From: Bacillus sp. FJAT-22090 | GTDB lineage: Bacteria; Bacillota; Bacilli; Bacillales_A; Planococcaceae | Reading direction: 5' to 3' | Length of the DNA stretch: 64,000 bases | Assembly (NCBI RefSeq): GCF_007676755.1 | Contig: NZ_VEBK01000004.1 | Coordinates: 124,001 to 188,000 of the forward strand | Part shown: piece after piece, positions 17,825 to 27,326 of the stretch | Layout of the letters: every line of letters begins with the position of its first letter | Numbering within the stretch: position 1 is the stretch's first letter | Translations under genes and position numbers: made by a program | The notes under the pieces: generated by a model | The model's database searches: none | What the model was told of the DNA's origin: nothing | What the model saw: the letters and a program-made list of their open reading frames with translations, nothing else

Positions 17825-19561
17825 ATGAAGAAAACGCCAGTTATCTTAGTGTTTGTCATCCTAATAGTCCTATTTTGTTCTGCCGTATTCGTGTATCCGA
17901 AACTTGGGCTCGAATCGGCAAACACGGGCTATAAATATATGGACACTGTCTTTGACCAAAGCCAAGTTACAAATGTGGATATCGAAATGGAGGATGAAGA
18001 CTTTAATTCGATGATTGAAAATGCTGCTGATGAAGAAATTTTTGAAGCTAATGTAACTGTTAACGGGACTACCGTCAATAATGTCGGAATTCGAACAAAA
18101 GGTAATCTTTCCCTTCGCTCTGTAGTACAAATGGAAGATTCAGATCGCTATAGTTTTAAAATTGATTTCGACTATTATGACAGCACAAAAAGTCTAGATG
18201 GTTTGAAAAAGTTGAATTTAAACAACAATTATAGTGACGCTTCTCAAATGCGAGAGTATATGTCCTATAAAATGATGGATGAATTAGGTATTGCCACTCC
18301 TGGTTACTCCTATATGTATGTAAAGATTAACGGTGAAGAAAGAGGGCTATATCTTGGAGTGGAAGCAATTGAAGAAACATTCCTCGCTCGTACCTTCGAT
18401 AAAGGTTCAGGATCCCTTTATAAACCAGATGGAACAGGGAGTGATTTAAAATACATTTCCGATGCATACGAAGACTACACTGGTATTGATCCTAAAACAA
18501 GCATCGGTGACAAAGATGAGGAAGAATTTATTGACTTTATCACTGCGATAAATAAAGAAAGTACTGACTTAGAGTCTGTTTTAGATGTCGATGAAATGTT
18601 ACGCTATTTCGCCGCCAATACAGCACTTGTAAATTTGGATAGTTATCAAGGGAATATGAAGCATAATTACTATCTATACGAAGAAGATGGTATTTTCTCT
18701 ATATTGCCTTGGGATTATAATATGTCCCTAGGTGGTTTTGGGGGTGGTGGTAACCGTGGTCAAGGAGGATTTCCGAAACAGGGTAATGAAAATACTTCTC
18801 CCCCAGAAAACAATGAGGTCATTGATGCTGCTCAAGGACAAACTCGTCAACAAATGGGAATGATGGGTGGCAATGCATTAAATGACAGTAATATTAACTT
18901 CAGCATATATGAACCTGTTAGCGGAATGAGTATAGAAGAACGCCCGCTTATCAATTCACTATTATCTAGTGAAGAAAATGTATCCAAATATGAAGATTAT
19001 ATTTCTGAAATTGCAAGTACATTTTTAGCGAAAGAAAAATTCACCCAAATGGTCGACGAAGTGTATAACTTGATTAGACCATATGTAGAGAAAGATCCTA
19101 CTGCTTTTTATACAACTGAAGAATTTCAAGCCGATGTTTATGGTGATACTGGAATCATCGAGTTTGCTAGCAAAAGAAGCGATTCAATCCTTGCTCAGAT
19201 CTCTGGAGATTTAGTAGTTGAAAGTACCGATAATCTCAATGGTTCCAGTTCAGAAATTGGATTGGAAAATTTCTCTGCTCCTCAAAGTGAATTCCCTCCC
19301 AACGACGGTAAAATGCCAGAAGGAATGGAACCCCCTAATGGCAAACAATTGCCAGAGGGTATGCAAGGTGGTCCCGACAATCGACAAATGCCAGACGGGA
19401 ATGGTGAAAATACTATTAGGGCGAAGTTTGGGGAAAAAGGAACCGCCGATAAACAATCTACTGGATATTCAAAAACAATGATTGTCACTACCGCTGTAAG
19501 TTTAGCCTTGATGCTTCTACTTACCTTTGGAATTAGTCGCTTTAGACGACGGAAGGTATGA
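17825..19561 (+). CDS. Membrane-anchored CotH-kinase-family protein
   Basis: 578 residues. An N-terminal signal/anchor helix lies at 4-25, then a CotH-kinase domain at about 45-480 with IRTKGNLSLRS, LYLGVEAIEE, SLYKPDGTG and the catalytic-type ILPWDYNMSLGG. Two low-complexity inserts rich in Gly, Pro, Met and Gln lie at about 300-345 and 485-545. A C-terminal membrane helix is followed by RFRRRKV. CotH of B. subtilis is a spore-coat protein kinase; this surface-anchored form with VTC and DUF4956 partners belongs to a different, uncharacterised branch. Last gene of the cluster. Confidence 0.88.
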   Translation: MKKTPVILVFVILIVLFCSAVFVYPKLGLESANTGYKYMDTVFDQSQVTNVDIEMEDEDFNSMIENAADEEIFEANVTVNGTTVNNVGIRTKGNLSLRSVVQMEDSDRYSFKIDFDYYDSTKSLDGLKKLNLNNNYSDASQMREYMSYKMMDELGIATPGYSYMYVKINGEERGLYLGVEAIEETFLARTFDKGSGSLYKPDGTGSDLKYISDAYEDYTGIDPKTSIGDKDEEEFIDFITAINKESTDLESVLDVDEMLRYFAANTALVNLDSYQGNMKHNYYLYEEDGIFSILPWDYNMSLGGFGGGGNRGQGGFPKQGNENTSPPENNEVIDAAQGQTRQQMGMMGGNALNDSNINFSIYEPVSGMSIEERPLINSLLSSEENVSKYEDYISEIASTFLAKEKFTQMVDEVYNLIRPYVEKDPTAFYTTEEFQADVYGDTGIIEFASKRSDSILAQISGDLVVESTDNLNGSSSEIGLENFSAPQSEFPPNDGKMPEGMEPPNGKQLPEGMQGGPDNRQMPDGNGENTIRAKFGEKGTADKQSTGYSKTMIVTTAVSLALMLLLTFGISRFRRRKV

Positions 19562-19626
19562 AAATTCTATTTTGAATCTACTTCCCTTGTGGATGAAGAT
19601 TTCTCCCCGTACTATTTCTAAACGAT

Positions 19627-19661
19627 AAAAGCCAACTATTTTTTATAAATAGTTGGCTTTT
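19627..19661. terminator. Bidirectional terminator between the cotH-like gene and tatA
   Basis: AAAAGCCAACTATT / AATAGTTGGCTTTT stem followed by TTGTAT on the plus strand and A-rich on the other side, between convergent genes. Confidence 0.85.
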
Positions 19662-19671
19662 TGTATGAACT

Positions 19672-19869
19672 TTACTTTTTAATCTTTGTTTCTTTATCAT
19701 CTAATTTAAATTCATCAGCTACTTCATCCACAATGTCTTTTGTGGAGTTTTTAAACTCTTTTAACGTCTGACCGACTGCTTTTCCCAATTGAGGTAATTT
19801 AGACGGACCAAAAACTATTAAAGCTATAACTAGAATAATAATCAATCCTGGTACTCCGATATTTGGCAT
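19672..19869 (-). CDS. tatA: Twin-arginine translocase subunit TatA
   Basis: 65 residues: an N-terminal membrane helix ([29 protein letters not shown]), the FGP hinge and an amphipathic helix ([15 protein letters not shown]), the classic TatA layout. TatA forms the pore for export of folded proteins together with TatC, which is not in this window. It lies divergent to a gene whose product has a Tat signal, so it may be dedicated to that substrate. Confidence 0.93.
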   Translation of the reverse strand: MPNIGVPGLIIILVIALIVFGPSKLPQLGKAVGQTLKEFKNSTKDIVDEVADEFKLDDKETKIKK

Positions 19870-20276
19870 AACTCTTCCTCCTCATAGATGTGCATATATA
19901 ATGATCATGTGGCAAATAAGTAATAGACATTGTTACAAAAATATAAGTTGTCCTGTATCAATGACTCATTATACTCCTTCCTTCCAATTTGTAAACATTT
20001 GAGTTATTAACACTATTTTCAGAAAAATGGATAATTAAAAACTTCAAAGAAAGTGTAGACTTTTTATGAACAGAAGGAGTAAAATTGTTTCTGTTGTTTT
20101 GTATCACTATTTTCATACAATCTTTGCGACCATTAAGTTGATTAATCCTATAGACAGGAAAATCTTTTTACATTAGATAAGACACCTGTCCTATACTTTA
20201 AATCAATGTTTTTTTCGTTTCATATTTACCTAGTTAAATAAGGTATCTCATTTTTCTATTTTTAGGAGGTTTTTAA
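19870..20276. other. Divergent intergenic region between tatA and the Tat-exported dehydrogenase
   Basis: About 400 bp without a supported gene. It must hold promoters in both directions. A dyad GACAGG (about 20153) / CCTGTC (about 20188) lies in the half nearest the dehydrogenase operon and may be regulatory. A 36-codon frame at 20066 was considered and rejected. Confidence 0.5.
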
Positions 20277-21047
20277 ATGTCAGAACAAGAAAAAAAGGAA
20301 CCTATTTTGGAAAAACGTTCTTCTAGACGTACGTTTATCAAAAATTCGGGACTAACAGTCGGTGGAGTTGTTATCGGTGGTGCATTAGGCAGCCTTTTAA
20401 CAAAAGACTCCACTACAAAAACTACTGAAACGCATGTTCACTCGGCGGCAACTGCTGTAAACTTCAATCAAGCTCTTATGTATTTTGACAAAGCCCAATT
20501 TGATACAATTGATGCTGCTACAGAGCAAATATTCCCAAAAACTGAAACAGGACCCGGCGCTAAGGAATTGCTAGTTGCTTACTATATCGATCATCAACTT
20601 GCAGGTAACTGGGGTCTTAATACAAAAGAATATATGCATGCCCCATTTAATCCGACAGCTTCCCCATTGTTTGGGCATCAAACACATCTAAACAGACAGC
20701 AAATCTTTGACCTGGGTATCGAAGCATTAAATACAGAAGCAATGAAAAAACATAAAGCAAAATTCAATGAAATAACAGAAGAAGAACAAGTTGCTATTCT
20801 AAAAGCATGTGAAGAAGGAGAAGTGACACTAAATGGTGCAGTAACTTCTACTTACTTTTTTAATCTGCTAAAAAGCGCGACTATCGAAGGTGCTTATGCA
20901 GATCCATTGTACGGCGGCAATAAGGATATGCAAGGTTGGAAGATGAAAAACTTCCCTGGTCACCAAATGAGCTATGCAAATATTATTGACAAAGATGAAT
21001 TTGTAAAAATTGAACCGACAAGCTTGAATTCACAACATAAACATTAA
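20277..21047 (+). CDS. Gluconate 2-dehydrogenase subunit 3-like protein with Tat signal
   Basis: 256 residues. The N-terminus carries a twin-arginine signal (SSRRTFIKNSG, then a hydrophobic stretch GLTVGGVVIGGALGSLL). The mature part has the subunit 3 family pattern (FDTIDAATEQIFPKTETGPGA, YIDHQLAGNWG). It is followed 21 nt later by the FAD subunit gene, which has no signal of its own and is probably carried out across the membrane as a folded complex. TatA is encoded next door, divergently. The start has AGGAGG 7 nt upstream. Confidence 0.9.
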   Translation: MSEQEKKEPILEKRSSRRTFIKNSGLTVGGVVIGGALGSLLTKDSTTKTTETHVHSAATAVNFNQALMYFDKAQFDTIDAATEQIFPKTETGPGAKELLVAYYIDHQLAGNWGLNTKEYMHAPFNPTASPLFGHQTHLNRQQIFDLGIEALNTEAMKKHKAKFNEITEEEQVAILKACEEGEVTLNGAVTSTYFFNLLKSATIEGAYADPLYGGNKDMQGWKMKNFPGHQMSYANIIDKDEFVKIEPTSLNSQHKH

Positions 21048-21068
21048 TCGAAAGGGAGCTAATGAGAT

Positions 21069-22784
21069 ATGGCTAAGAAATTACCAAAAACAGATATAGT
21101 ATTAGCAGGAGTTGGCTGGACAGGTGGTATCATTGCAGCTGAACTGACTCGCAAAGGATACAAAGTAGTAGGTTTAGAACGTGGGAAAGAAAGAAAAACA
21201 GAAGACTATCTAATGGTTCATGATGAGCTTAGATATCAGCAAAGAAACGAAATGATGCAAGATCTTTCTAAAGAAACTTTGACAGTGCGTCATGACCGTT
21301 CTCAAAAAGCTCTACCTTATCGCCAGCATGGTTCATTTTTAATCGGTGATGGTGTAGGGGGTTCTGGAGAACACTGGAATGGCCTAACATATCGCTTTTT
21401 GCCTTATGATTTTGAAATTTACTCAAAAACAGTTGAACGTTATGGAAAAGATAAAATTCCAGCAGACATGCCACTCCAAGACTGGGGTATTACATATGAT
21501 GACTTAGTACCGTATTTTGAGAAATTCGAAACAATGGCTGGTATTTCAGGGGAAGCTAATCCACATCCTGACGTACCAGAAGTTAAATATCCTACTGCTC
21601 CGCTTAAAGAAACACCTGCTATGAAAATGTTTAAGGAAGCATCTAAAAATTTAGGGTACCATCCTTACATCGCTCCCGCAGCTACTCTTTCTGAAAGCTA
21701 TACAAATCCGGATGGTATTGCACGTGGTGCATGTCAATATTGCGGTTTCTGTGAGCGCTTTGGCTGTGAATACGGGGCTAAAGCATCACCAGTAGTCACC
21801 GTTTTACCAGTTGCAAAAGAAACAGGCAATTTCGAAGTAAGAACTCACTGCGTTGTTCGTAAAGTTCTACATACAAACGGAAAAGCTACTGGTGTTTTAT
21901 ATGTCGATACACGTACAGGAGAAGAGTATATTCAAGAAGCAAACGTTGTGGTTGTCTCTGCTTATGCTCTTAACAATATTAGAATTCTTTTAAACTCCCA
22001 ACTTGGACGCCCATATAATCCTGAAACAGGAAAAGGAGTAATTGGGAAAAACTATGCATATCAGCTTACATCAGCTGCATCCACTGGTTTCTTTAAAGAA
22101 AAAGAATTCAATTTATATGCAGGAACTGGTGCACTTGCTGGGGTTCTTGACGATTTCAATGGCGACAACTTTGATCACTCCGATTTGAATTTTATTCATG
22201 GTGGTAACATTGCACTCGGCCATTACGGAAAACGCCCTATATCAAATAATTCTGTACCTAAAGGAACACCAGGTTGGGGTAAAGAATTTAAAGATGAGTC
22301 CATTTATTGGGCGAACAAAAACTTATCAGTAGGTTCTCAAGGTTCTGTTATGCCAAATAGAGAAAACTATATTGACCTAGACCCTACGTACAAGGATCAA
22401 TTCGGTGATCCATTAATGCGTATGACATTTAACTATAGAGACAATGAAAGAAATCAACAAAAATATATAAAAGAAATAACTACTAAGATTCTTGAAGAAA
22501 TGGGTGCAGATATCATTAATTCCCCAGGTGATCAAGGTGACTGGGATACGACGAAATATCAAACTACCCATAACACTGGCGGAGTTATCATGGGTGCAGA
22601 TCCTGAAACAAGTGCCTTAAATAACTATCTTCAAATGTGGGATTGTGAAAATGTATTCGTTCCAGGTGCATCTGCTTTCCCTCATAATTCTGGTATGAAC
22701 CCTACAGGAACCGTTGGGGCTCTTGCGTATCGTGCAGCAGAAGGTATTGAAAAATATCTTAAAAACGGTGGATCTTTAGTTTAA
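21069..22784 (+). CDS. GMC-family oxidoreductase (gluconate 2-dehydrogenase flavoprotein-like)
   Basis: 571 residues. The FAD-binding loop GVGWTGGIIAAELTRKGY is at about 14-31, a GDGVGGSGEHWNG motif near 93-105, and a cysteine-rich segment GACQYCGFCERFGC near 219-232. The C-terminal GMC motif has the catalytic His/Asn pattern (TTHNTGGVIMG and FPHNSGMNPTGTVGALAYRAAE). It oxidises a polyol or sugar acid and passes electrons to the membrane. No cytochrome c subunit gene follows, unlike in Gram-negative gluconate dehydrogenases, so the electron acceptor is unclear. Confidence 0.88.
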   Translation: MAKKLPKTDIVLAGVGWTGGIIAAELTRKGYKVVGLERGKERKTEDYLMVHDELRYQQRNEMMQDLSKETLTVRHDRSQKALPYRQHGSFLIGDGVGGSGEHWNGLTYRFLPYDFEIYSKTVERYGKDKIPADMPLQDWGITYDDLVPYFEKFETMAGISGEANPHPDVPEVKYPTAPLKETPAMKMFKEASKNLGYHPYIAPAATLSESYTNPDGIARGACQYCGFCERFGCEYGAKASPVVTVLPVAKETGNFEVRTHCVVRKVLHTNGKATGVLYVDTRTGEEYIQEANVVVVSAYALNNIRILLNSQLGRPYNPETGKGVIGKNYAYQLTSAASTGFFKEKEFNLYAGTGALAGVLDDFNGDNFDHSDLNFIHGGNIALGHYGKRPISNNSVPKGTPGWGKEFKDESIYWANKNLSVGSQGSVMPNRENYIDLDPTYKDQFGDPLMRMTFNYRDNERNQQKYIKEITTKILEEMGADIINSPGDQGDWDTTKYQTTHNTGGVIMGADPETSALNNYLQMWDCENVFVPGASAFPHNSGMNPTGTVGALAYRAAEGIEKYLKNGGSLV

Positions 22785-22825
22785 TAAATAACGAACATCT
22801 TTTCATAGAATTAGCCAACAACTAA

Positions 22826-22861
22826 AAGCTACTAGCACTTTCCTTTAAGTGCTAGTAGCTT
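22826..22861 (+). terminator. Terminator of the GMC oxidoreductase operon
   Basis: AAGCTACTAGCACTT / AAGTGCTAGTAGCTT perfect 15-bp stem followed by TATTAATTTTT. Confidence 0.85.
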
Positions 22862-22980
22862 ATTAATTTTTAAATAAAGTTTTAAATCAAAACGCCTGCA
22901 TTCAAATTTTTCACAATATTGATGTAACTTGTGATAGAATGGTAGATAAAATTATTTTCTTACGCGAGGAGTGCTTTTAA

Positions 22981-24171
22981 TTGAATATCGAACCATCTAG
23001 AAAAATGTCCATATTTGAACCTGCTATTTTCGGTGATTTAAAAGCAGCCGCCGCGGCTAAAAAACAAGCTGGTTTTACATTATATGATTTAAGTTTAGGT
23101 AGCCCAGACCTACCACCAGATGAAAAAATAAGAAAAGTTTTATCGGAGCAAAGCTCTATGACCACCTCTTACGGCTACACGCTAAGCGGCATACAACGCT
23201 TTAACCAAGCGGTGGCGGATTATTATAAAAGAAGGCTAAACGTTACACTAAATCCACAAACAGAAGTTTTACAAACAATGGGTTCACAAGAAGGTCTTGT
23301 TCATCTTCCGATAGCCTTTTGCAATGAAGGTGACATCGTGCTGACAACCAACCCAGGGTATGTCGCTTATGACGCTGGTATCAAACTCGCAGGAGCGGTT
23401 CCTTACTACATGAACCTCTCAGAAGAGAATGGTTATTTACCAGATTTAGATGCAATTCCTACAGAAATCGCAACTAAGGCAAAGCTAATGATATTGAATC
23501 TTCCGGGAAATCCTGTACCGGCAATGCCAGATAAAGCATTTTTTGAAAAAGCGGTAGCTTTCGCCAATACATATAACGTTATTATTCTTCATGATGCAGC
23601 TTATTCTGAATTCTATTTTACTGGGGATTCTCCAAGTAGTTTTTTAACTACACCTGGAGCAATGGAAGTAGGAATGGAGATTAATTCATTATCTAAAAGT
23701 TTTAGCCTAGCTGGTACTCGGATTGCATACATTGTTGGAAATGCTGAAATGATTGCTATTATGAAGCAGCTCAAATCTAATCTAGACTTTGGGATATTCG
23801 AGCCTATACAAGAAGCTGGGATTACAGCATTAAATAATGCGGAAGAAATCACAGATCGTTTACGTAAAGTGTTTGCCGAGCGTCACCAAGTATTAATGCA
23901 AGGATTATCAGAACTTGGTTGGACGGCAGCACCATCTAGTGGGGGCATGTTCGTATGGGCAAAGTATCCGTATGACATGGACGACAAAGAATTTGCTTTT
24001 GAAGTGATCAATCAAACAGGAGTTGTTCTGGTGCCTGGTACCGTATTCGGTTCTGAGGGTGCTGGTTTTGTTCGAGCAGCACTAGTTCAAGATGCGGAAA
24101 CGTTGAAAAGTGCAGTTGAACGGTTGAAAACGTTAAAACTTGAAACCTACAGGACTTTGGTAAACAATTAA
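22981..24171 (+). CDS. Class I/II PLP-dependent aminotransferase
   Basis: 396 residues of fold-type I. Recognisable are FTLYDLSLGSPDLPP at the N-terminus, the YGYTLSGIQRFNQAVADYY substrate segment, NLPGNPVPAMP, HDAAYSEFYF and the PLP Schiff-base lysine in SLSKSFSLAGTRIAY near residue 240. The pattern resembles LL-diaminopimelate or aspartate-type aminotransferases, but the substrate cannot be set. Translation begins at TTG 22981, with GAGGAG about 9 nt upstream. Monocistronic, with its own terminator. Confidence 0.88.
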   Translation: MNIEPSRKMSIFEPAIFGDLKAAAAAKKQAGFTLYDLSLGSPDLPPDEKIRKVLSEQSSMTTSYGYTLSGIQRFNQAVADYYKRRLNVTLNPQTEVLQTMGSQEGLVHLPIAFCNEGDIVLTTNPGYVAYDAGIKLAGAVPYYMNLSEENGYLPDLDAIPTEIATKAKLMILNLPGNPVPAMPDKAFFEKAVAFANTYNVIILHDAAYSEFYFTGDSPSSFLTTPGAMEVGMEINSLSKSFSLAGTRIAYIVGNAEMIAIMKQLKSNLDFGIFEPIQEAGITALNNAEEITDRLRKVFAERHQVLMQGLSELGWTAAPSSGGMFVWAKYPYDMDDKEFAFEVINQTGVVLVPGTVFGSEGAGFVRAALVQDAETLKSAVERLKTLKLETYRTLVNN

Positions 24172-24258
24172 TATTATCAGAAAAGCGCAAGTGACCTTTA
24201 AGATTTAAACCCGTATCTATTTCGAAGTGCTTTGGGAAGACTTTGCTATACCGTTTTT

Positions 24259-24300
24259 AAGAGATGTTGATCATGACTGATGTCATGATCAACATCTCTT
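24259..24300 (+). terminator. Terminator of the aminotransferase gene
   Basis: AAGAGATGTTGATCATGAC / GTCATGATCAACATCTCTT, an 18-19 bp stem with a tiny loop and a TTTTCT tail. Confidence 0.85.
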
Positions 24301-24331
24301 TTCTAAATAAGTATAATTTTATATTTTAAAA

Positions 24332-24374
24332 AAAGATCAAGTAAAAGCAGATGTTTAGCTTTCACTTGATCTTT
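24332..24374 (-). terminator. Terminator overlapping the end of the MATE gene
   Basis: AAAGATCAAGTGAAAGC / GCTTTTACTTGATCTTT (minus strand, one mismatch) begins inside the last codons of the MATE gene and is followed by a T run. Confidence 0.75.
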
Positions 24375-25737
24375 CTTTTTCTTCTGCAGGACGTACTAAC
24401 GCAAATTTTTCCCATCTTCTGCTTTTCCATCTAAAGTACATGATAATAGCTCGTGTCCACTCATCGGCTGTGATTGCCAACCAAATACCTGGTAAGCCTA
24501 AATCTAATACAAATACTAAAAAGTACCCTAGCGGTAAACTCATCATCACCATGGACAATGCACCCATCGCTACCGGGAATTTTGCATCCCCAGCTGCTCG
24601 TAATGAGTTAATGATAACAATATTCATCGTACGGCCAGTCTCTAACAGAATACTTAAGACTAATACCGATGCTCCGATTTTAATAACTTGTTCGTTATCT
24701 GTAAACAAACTTATAAGTGGCACTCGGAAGGTCATTACAATAGCAACCATTACTAGTGTAAATAGTAGAGCCCATTTCACGCTAGACCATACTGATTTGT
24801 ACGCCTCATCTTTTTCATTTGCCCCAACAAACCGGCCAACAATTATTGCTGTACCCATACCAATTGCAATAGCAAATAAATACGTGAACATCGATATATT
24901 CACCGCATATTGCCTTGCTGCCAATGATTCTGCTCCTAAGTATGTTACATAATAAAGGAACACAATTTGGCATCCTTGATACAAAATTTGTTCAAAAGCA
25001 GATGGAAGTCCAATTTGTAAAATCTTACTTATATACTCTTTGGAAATAGTAAAGTAATACTGCACTTTCACACGATACTCCATTACTTGATAAAGCAACC
25101 AAAAGAATACAAGTAACGCAACAAATCTACTTAACACGGAAGAAATAGCTGCACCTTGTACACCTAGCTCTGGGAATCCAAACTTCCCAAAGATCAATAC
25201 ATAGTTTCCGACAACATGAATAATATTCATACCTAATGAAACAAACATTGTCTGCTTTGTATACCCGTGAACACGAATAATGGCTGCTAGTGCATTAATG
25301 ACTGCTTGAAGGAAAATTGCTCCTCCTACAATGGACAAATAATGATGGGCATGAACGAGTACATCTCCTTGCAAATTCATTGCTGTCATCATAGTTTTAG
25401 AAAATAGTAAGAACCCAAAACTTAAAAGAATCCCTACTCCTAAATTCAATGTCACCGCTAAACCGGAGATTTTAGATGCTTCTACGAATCGCTTAGAACC
25501 TAGATACTGTGAAACAACAATTGCTGCACCGTTTCCGACTACCTCTAATATCAATAACGCAATTTGTATATACTGATTCGCCGCCCCTACTCCAGACACC
25601 GCATCGTCTGATAGTGCGCTAAGCATAAACGTGTCGGCGATCCCCATTAGCATAAATAAAAATACTTCTAAAAAAATGGGCCATGTTAAGTGAAATAAGC
25701 TTAACCTTTCCCCTAAATCTTTCTTACTTACTGCCAC
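24355..25737 (-). CDS. MATE-family multidrug/toxin exporter
   Basis: 460 residues with twelve predicted membrane helices in two similar halves. MATE signatures include MGIADTFMLSALSDDAVSGVGAANQ near the N-terminus and the repeated AAIVVSQYLGSKR / TAIIVGRFVGANEKDEA loops. It couples export of cationic compounds to Na+ or H+ entry. The GTG start at 25737 has AAGGA 6 nt upstream. Stand-alone gene; its substrate is unknown. Confidence 0.92.
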   Translation of the reverse strand: MAVSKKDLGERLSLFHLTWPIFLEVFLFMLMGIADTFMLSALSDDAVSGVGAANQYIQIALLILEVVGNGAAIVVSQYLGSKRFVEASKISGLAVTLNLGVGILLSFGFLLFSKTMMTAMNLQGDVLVHAHHYLSIVGGAIFLQAVINALAAIIRVHGYTKQTMFVSLGMNIIHVVGNYVLIFGKFGFPELGVQGAAISSVLSRFVALLVFFWLLYQVMEYRVKVQYYFTISKEYISKILQIGLPSAFEQILYQGCQIVFLYYVTYLGAESLAARQYAVNISMFTYLFAIAIGMGTAIIVGRFVGANEKDEAYKSVWSSVKWALLFTLVMVAIVMTFRVPLISLFTDNEQVIKIGASVLVLSILLETGRTMNIVIINSLRAAGDAKFPVAMGALSMVMMSLPLGYFLVFVLDLGLPGIWLAITADEWTRAIIMYFRWKSRRWEKFALVRPAEEKERSSES

Positions 25738-25832
25738 TTTGATTCCTTCTTTTTCGTTTCATTTTTTCATAAGATGAATCTTACCACACACATAGGCCTG
25801 ATGCTAGTTAAAGTTGCATAATCATTCCATAG

Positions 25833-25869
25833 AAAAACAGTGGGAACAAAACGAGTTCACACTGTTTTT
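25833..25869 (-). terminator. Terminator of mntH
   Basis: AAAAACAGTG / CACTGTTTTT outer stem extended by GTTC-GAAC, about 25 bp after the mntH stop codon, with T on the minus-strand side. Confidence 0.75.
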
Positions 25870-25891
25870 TCAACTGTCATATACCAACGAA

Positions 25892-27166
25892 CTACATCAT
25901 ATCTAATATCGTTTGTATGATCAAAAATATATTCAGTACAATAATAACAATGGCGATAGCCCATGCAAACAAGGCTGTTATTTTGTGGTTAACTAAAGAT
26001 CCCATAATTTTCTTGTTACTCGTAAAAACGATTAAGGGAACTAAAGCAAATGGTATACCAAACGATAAAATAACCTGACTTAGGATAAGTGCGGTTGTCG
26101 CATTTACTCCCATCGCAATAACAATAATAGGAGGAATGATCGTTATCGCCCTTCTTAAGTAGAGAGGAATACGTCGTCTAATATATCCCTGCATAATAAC
26201 ATCCCCTGATAAAGTACCTACAGAAGAGCTTGCTAACCCAGACGCTAGTAAAGCTATACCAAATAATATAGCTGCGAACGGTCCAATCATTTCTCCAAAT
26301 AATTGAAAGGCTACGTCTAGACTATCTACTCTCAATCCCCCTTTGAAAAATAATGCAGCAGCGACGATCAGCATACTGGCGTTCACAGTTCCAGCAATAA
26401 CCATTGCTATTAAAATATCTACAAATTCAAAACGAAAGATTCTTTTTTTCTCCGATTCTGTTCTGCCAACAATTCTATTTTTAGTTAAAGCTGAATGGAG
26501 ATAAATTGCATGAGGCATTACGGTTGCCCCTAGTATCCCAGCAGCTAACATTACACTGTCCACTCCATCGAATTTAGGAGTAAAAAGACCAGCAACAATA
26601 GAGCCGGCATCCGGTTTTGCCAAAAAGACTTGCAAACCAAATGCAATAGCAACTATAAAAAGCATCCCAGTTATTCCTGCTTCAAATGAGCGTACACCTC
26701 TACGTTGTAATTCAAGAATTACGAAAGAACCTACAGCAGCAATTAGTGCAGATGGTAATAGTGGAATACCAAATAATAAATACAAGCCGAGTGCGGCACC
26801 GATAAATTCAGCGAGATCGGTCGCAATTATAATGAGTTCTCCTTGAATCCATAGTCCAATTGAAACGGCCTTTGGAAATCTTTCTCTCGATATCTCAGGA
26901 AGGTTTTTCCCTGTTGCTATTCCCAGTTTCGCAGATAAGGACTGTATAAGAATCGCCATTAAATTAGAAACAAGCACGACCCAAAGAAGCAAGTAACCAT
27001 GTTCAGATCCTGCGCTAATATTAGTCGCAAAGTTTCCGGGATCAATATAAGCAACCCCTGCGATAAACGCGGGTCCTAGAAAGGGTAATAGTCTACTTAT
27101 CTTATTGGGATTCGAATTTAGCTCTTCGTATTTTTTATATTCAACAGATTCTTGTTTATTTTCCAT
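25892..27166 (-). CDS. mntH: Nramp-family manganese transporter MntH
   Basis: 424 residues with eleven membrane helices. The metal-binding motif is present in helix 1 (VAYIDPGNFATN, DPGN) and in helix 6 (LGATVMPHAIYLHS, MPH). It imports Mn2+ (and Fe2+) with protons. ATG 27166 follows AGAGGTG and is preferred over an upstream in-frame start at 27184. A palindromic MntR site lies about 70 bp upstream, so the gene should be repressed by manganese. Confidence 0.95.
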   Translation of the reverse strand: MENKQESVEYKKYEELNSNPNKISRLLPFLGPAFIAGVAYIDPGNFATNISAGSEHGYLLLWVVLVSNLMAILIQSLSAKLGIATGKNLPEISRERFPKAVSIGLWIQGELIIIATDLAEFIGAALGLYLLFGIPLLPSALIAAVGSFVILELQRRGVRSFEAGITGMLFIVAIAFGLQVFLAKPDAGSIVAGLFTPKFDGVDSVMLAAGILGATVMPHAIYLHSALTKNRIVGRTESEKKRIFRFEFVDILIAMVIAGTVNASMLIVAAALFFKGGLRVDSLDVAFQLFGEMIGPFAAILFGIALLASGLASSSVGTLSGDVIMQGYIRRRIPLYLRRAITIIPPIIVIAMGVNATTALILSQVILSFGIPFALVPLIVFTSNKKIMGSLVNHKITALFAWAIAIVIIVLNIFLIIQTILDMM

Positions 27167-27226
27167 CAGATTCACCTCTATCATTCCAAAGGAGATTTAA
27201 GGATTTTAAATTTCCTTTCAACCAAA

Positions 27227-27246
27227 AAGTTTCCTTAAGGAAAATA
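27227..27246 (-). promoter_or_regulatory. MntR operator of mntH
   Basis: GTTTCCTTAAGGAAAA (27229-27244) inside AT-rich flanks matches the MntR box of Bacillus (TTTGCCTTAAGGAAAC type). It lies upstream of mntH, as in the manganese-repressed gene of B. subtilis. Confidence 0.82.
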
Positions 27247-27269
27247 TATACCTGAATTTTAAAAAAAGC

Positions 27270-27303
27270 AACAGGTACGCTCAACTTTTTGAGCGTACCT
27301 GTT
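27270..27303 (-). terminator. Terminator of the 27.3-kb hypothetical gene
   Basis: AACAGGTACGCTCAA / TTGAGCGTACCTGTT perfect stem followed on the minus strand by GCTTTTTTT. Confidence 0.9.
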
Positions 27304-27326
27304 CAACTCTTATTTGGACTCCATCT

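Noticed and set aside
20066-20176. 36-codon frame (MNRRSKIVSVVLYHYF...) before the Tat-exported dehydrogenase
   Set aside because: There is no convincing ribosome site and it sits in the promoter region; considered chance.
24440-24952. 170-codon open frame on the plus strand
   Set aside because: It is antisense to the MATE gene, which has clear family motifs; no ribosome site and an amino-acid composition typical of a shadow frame.
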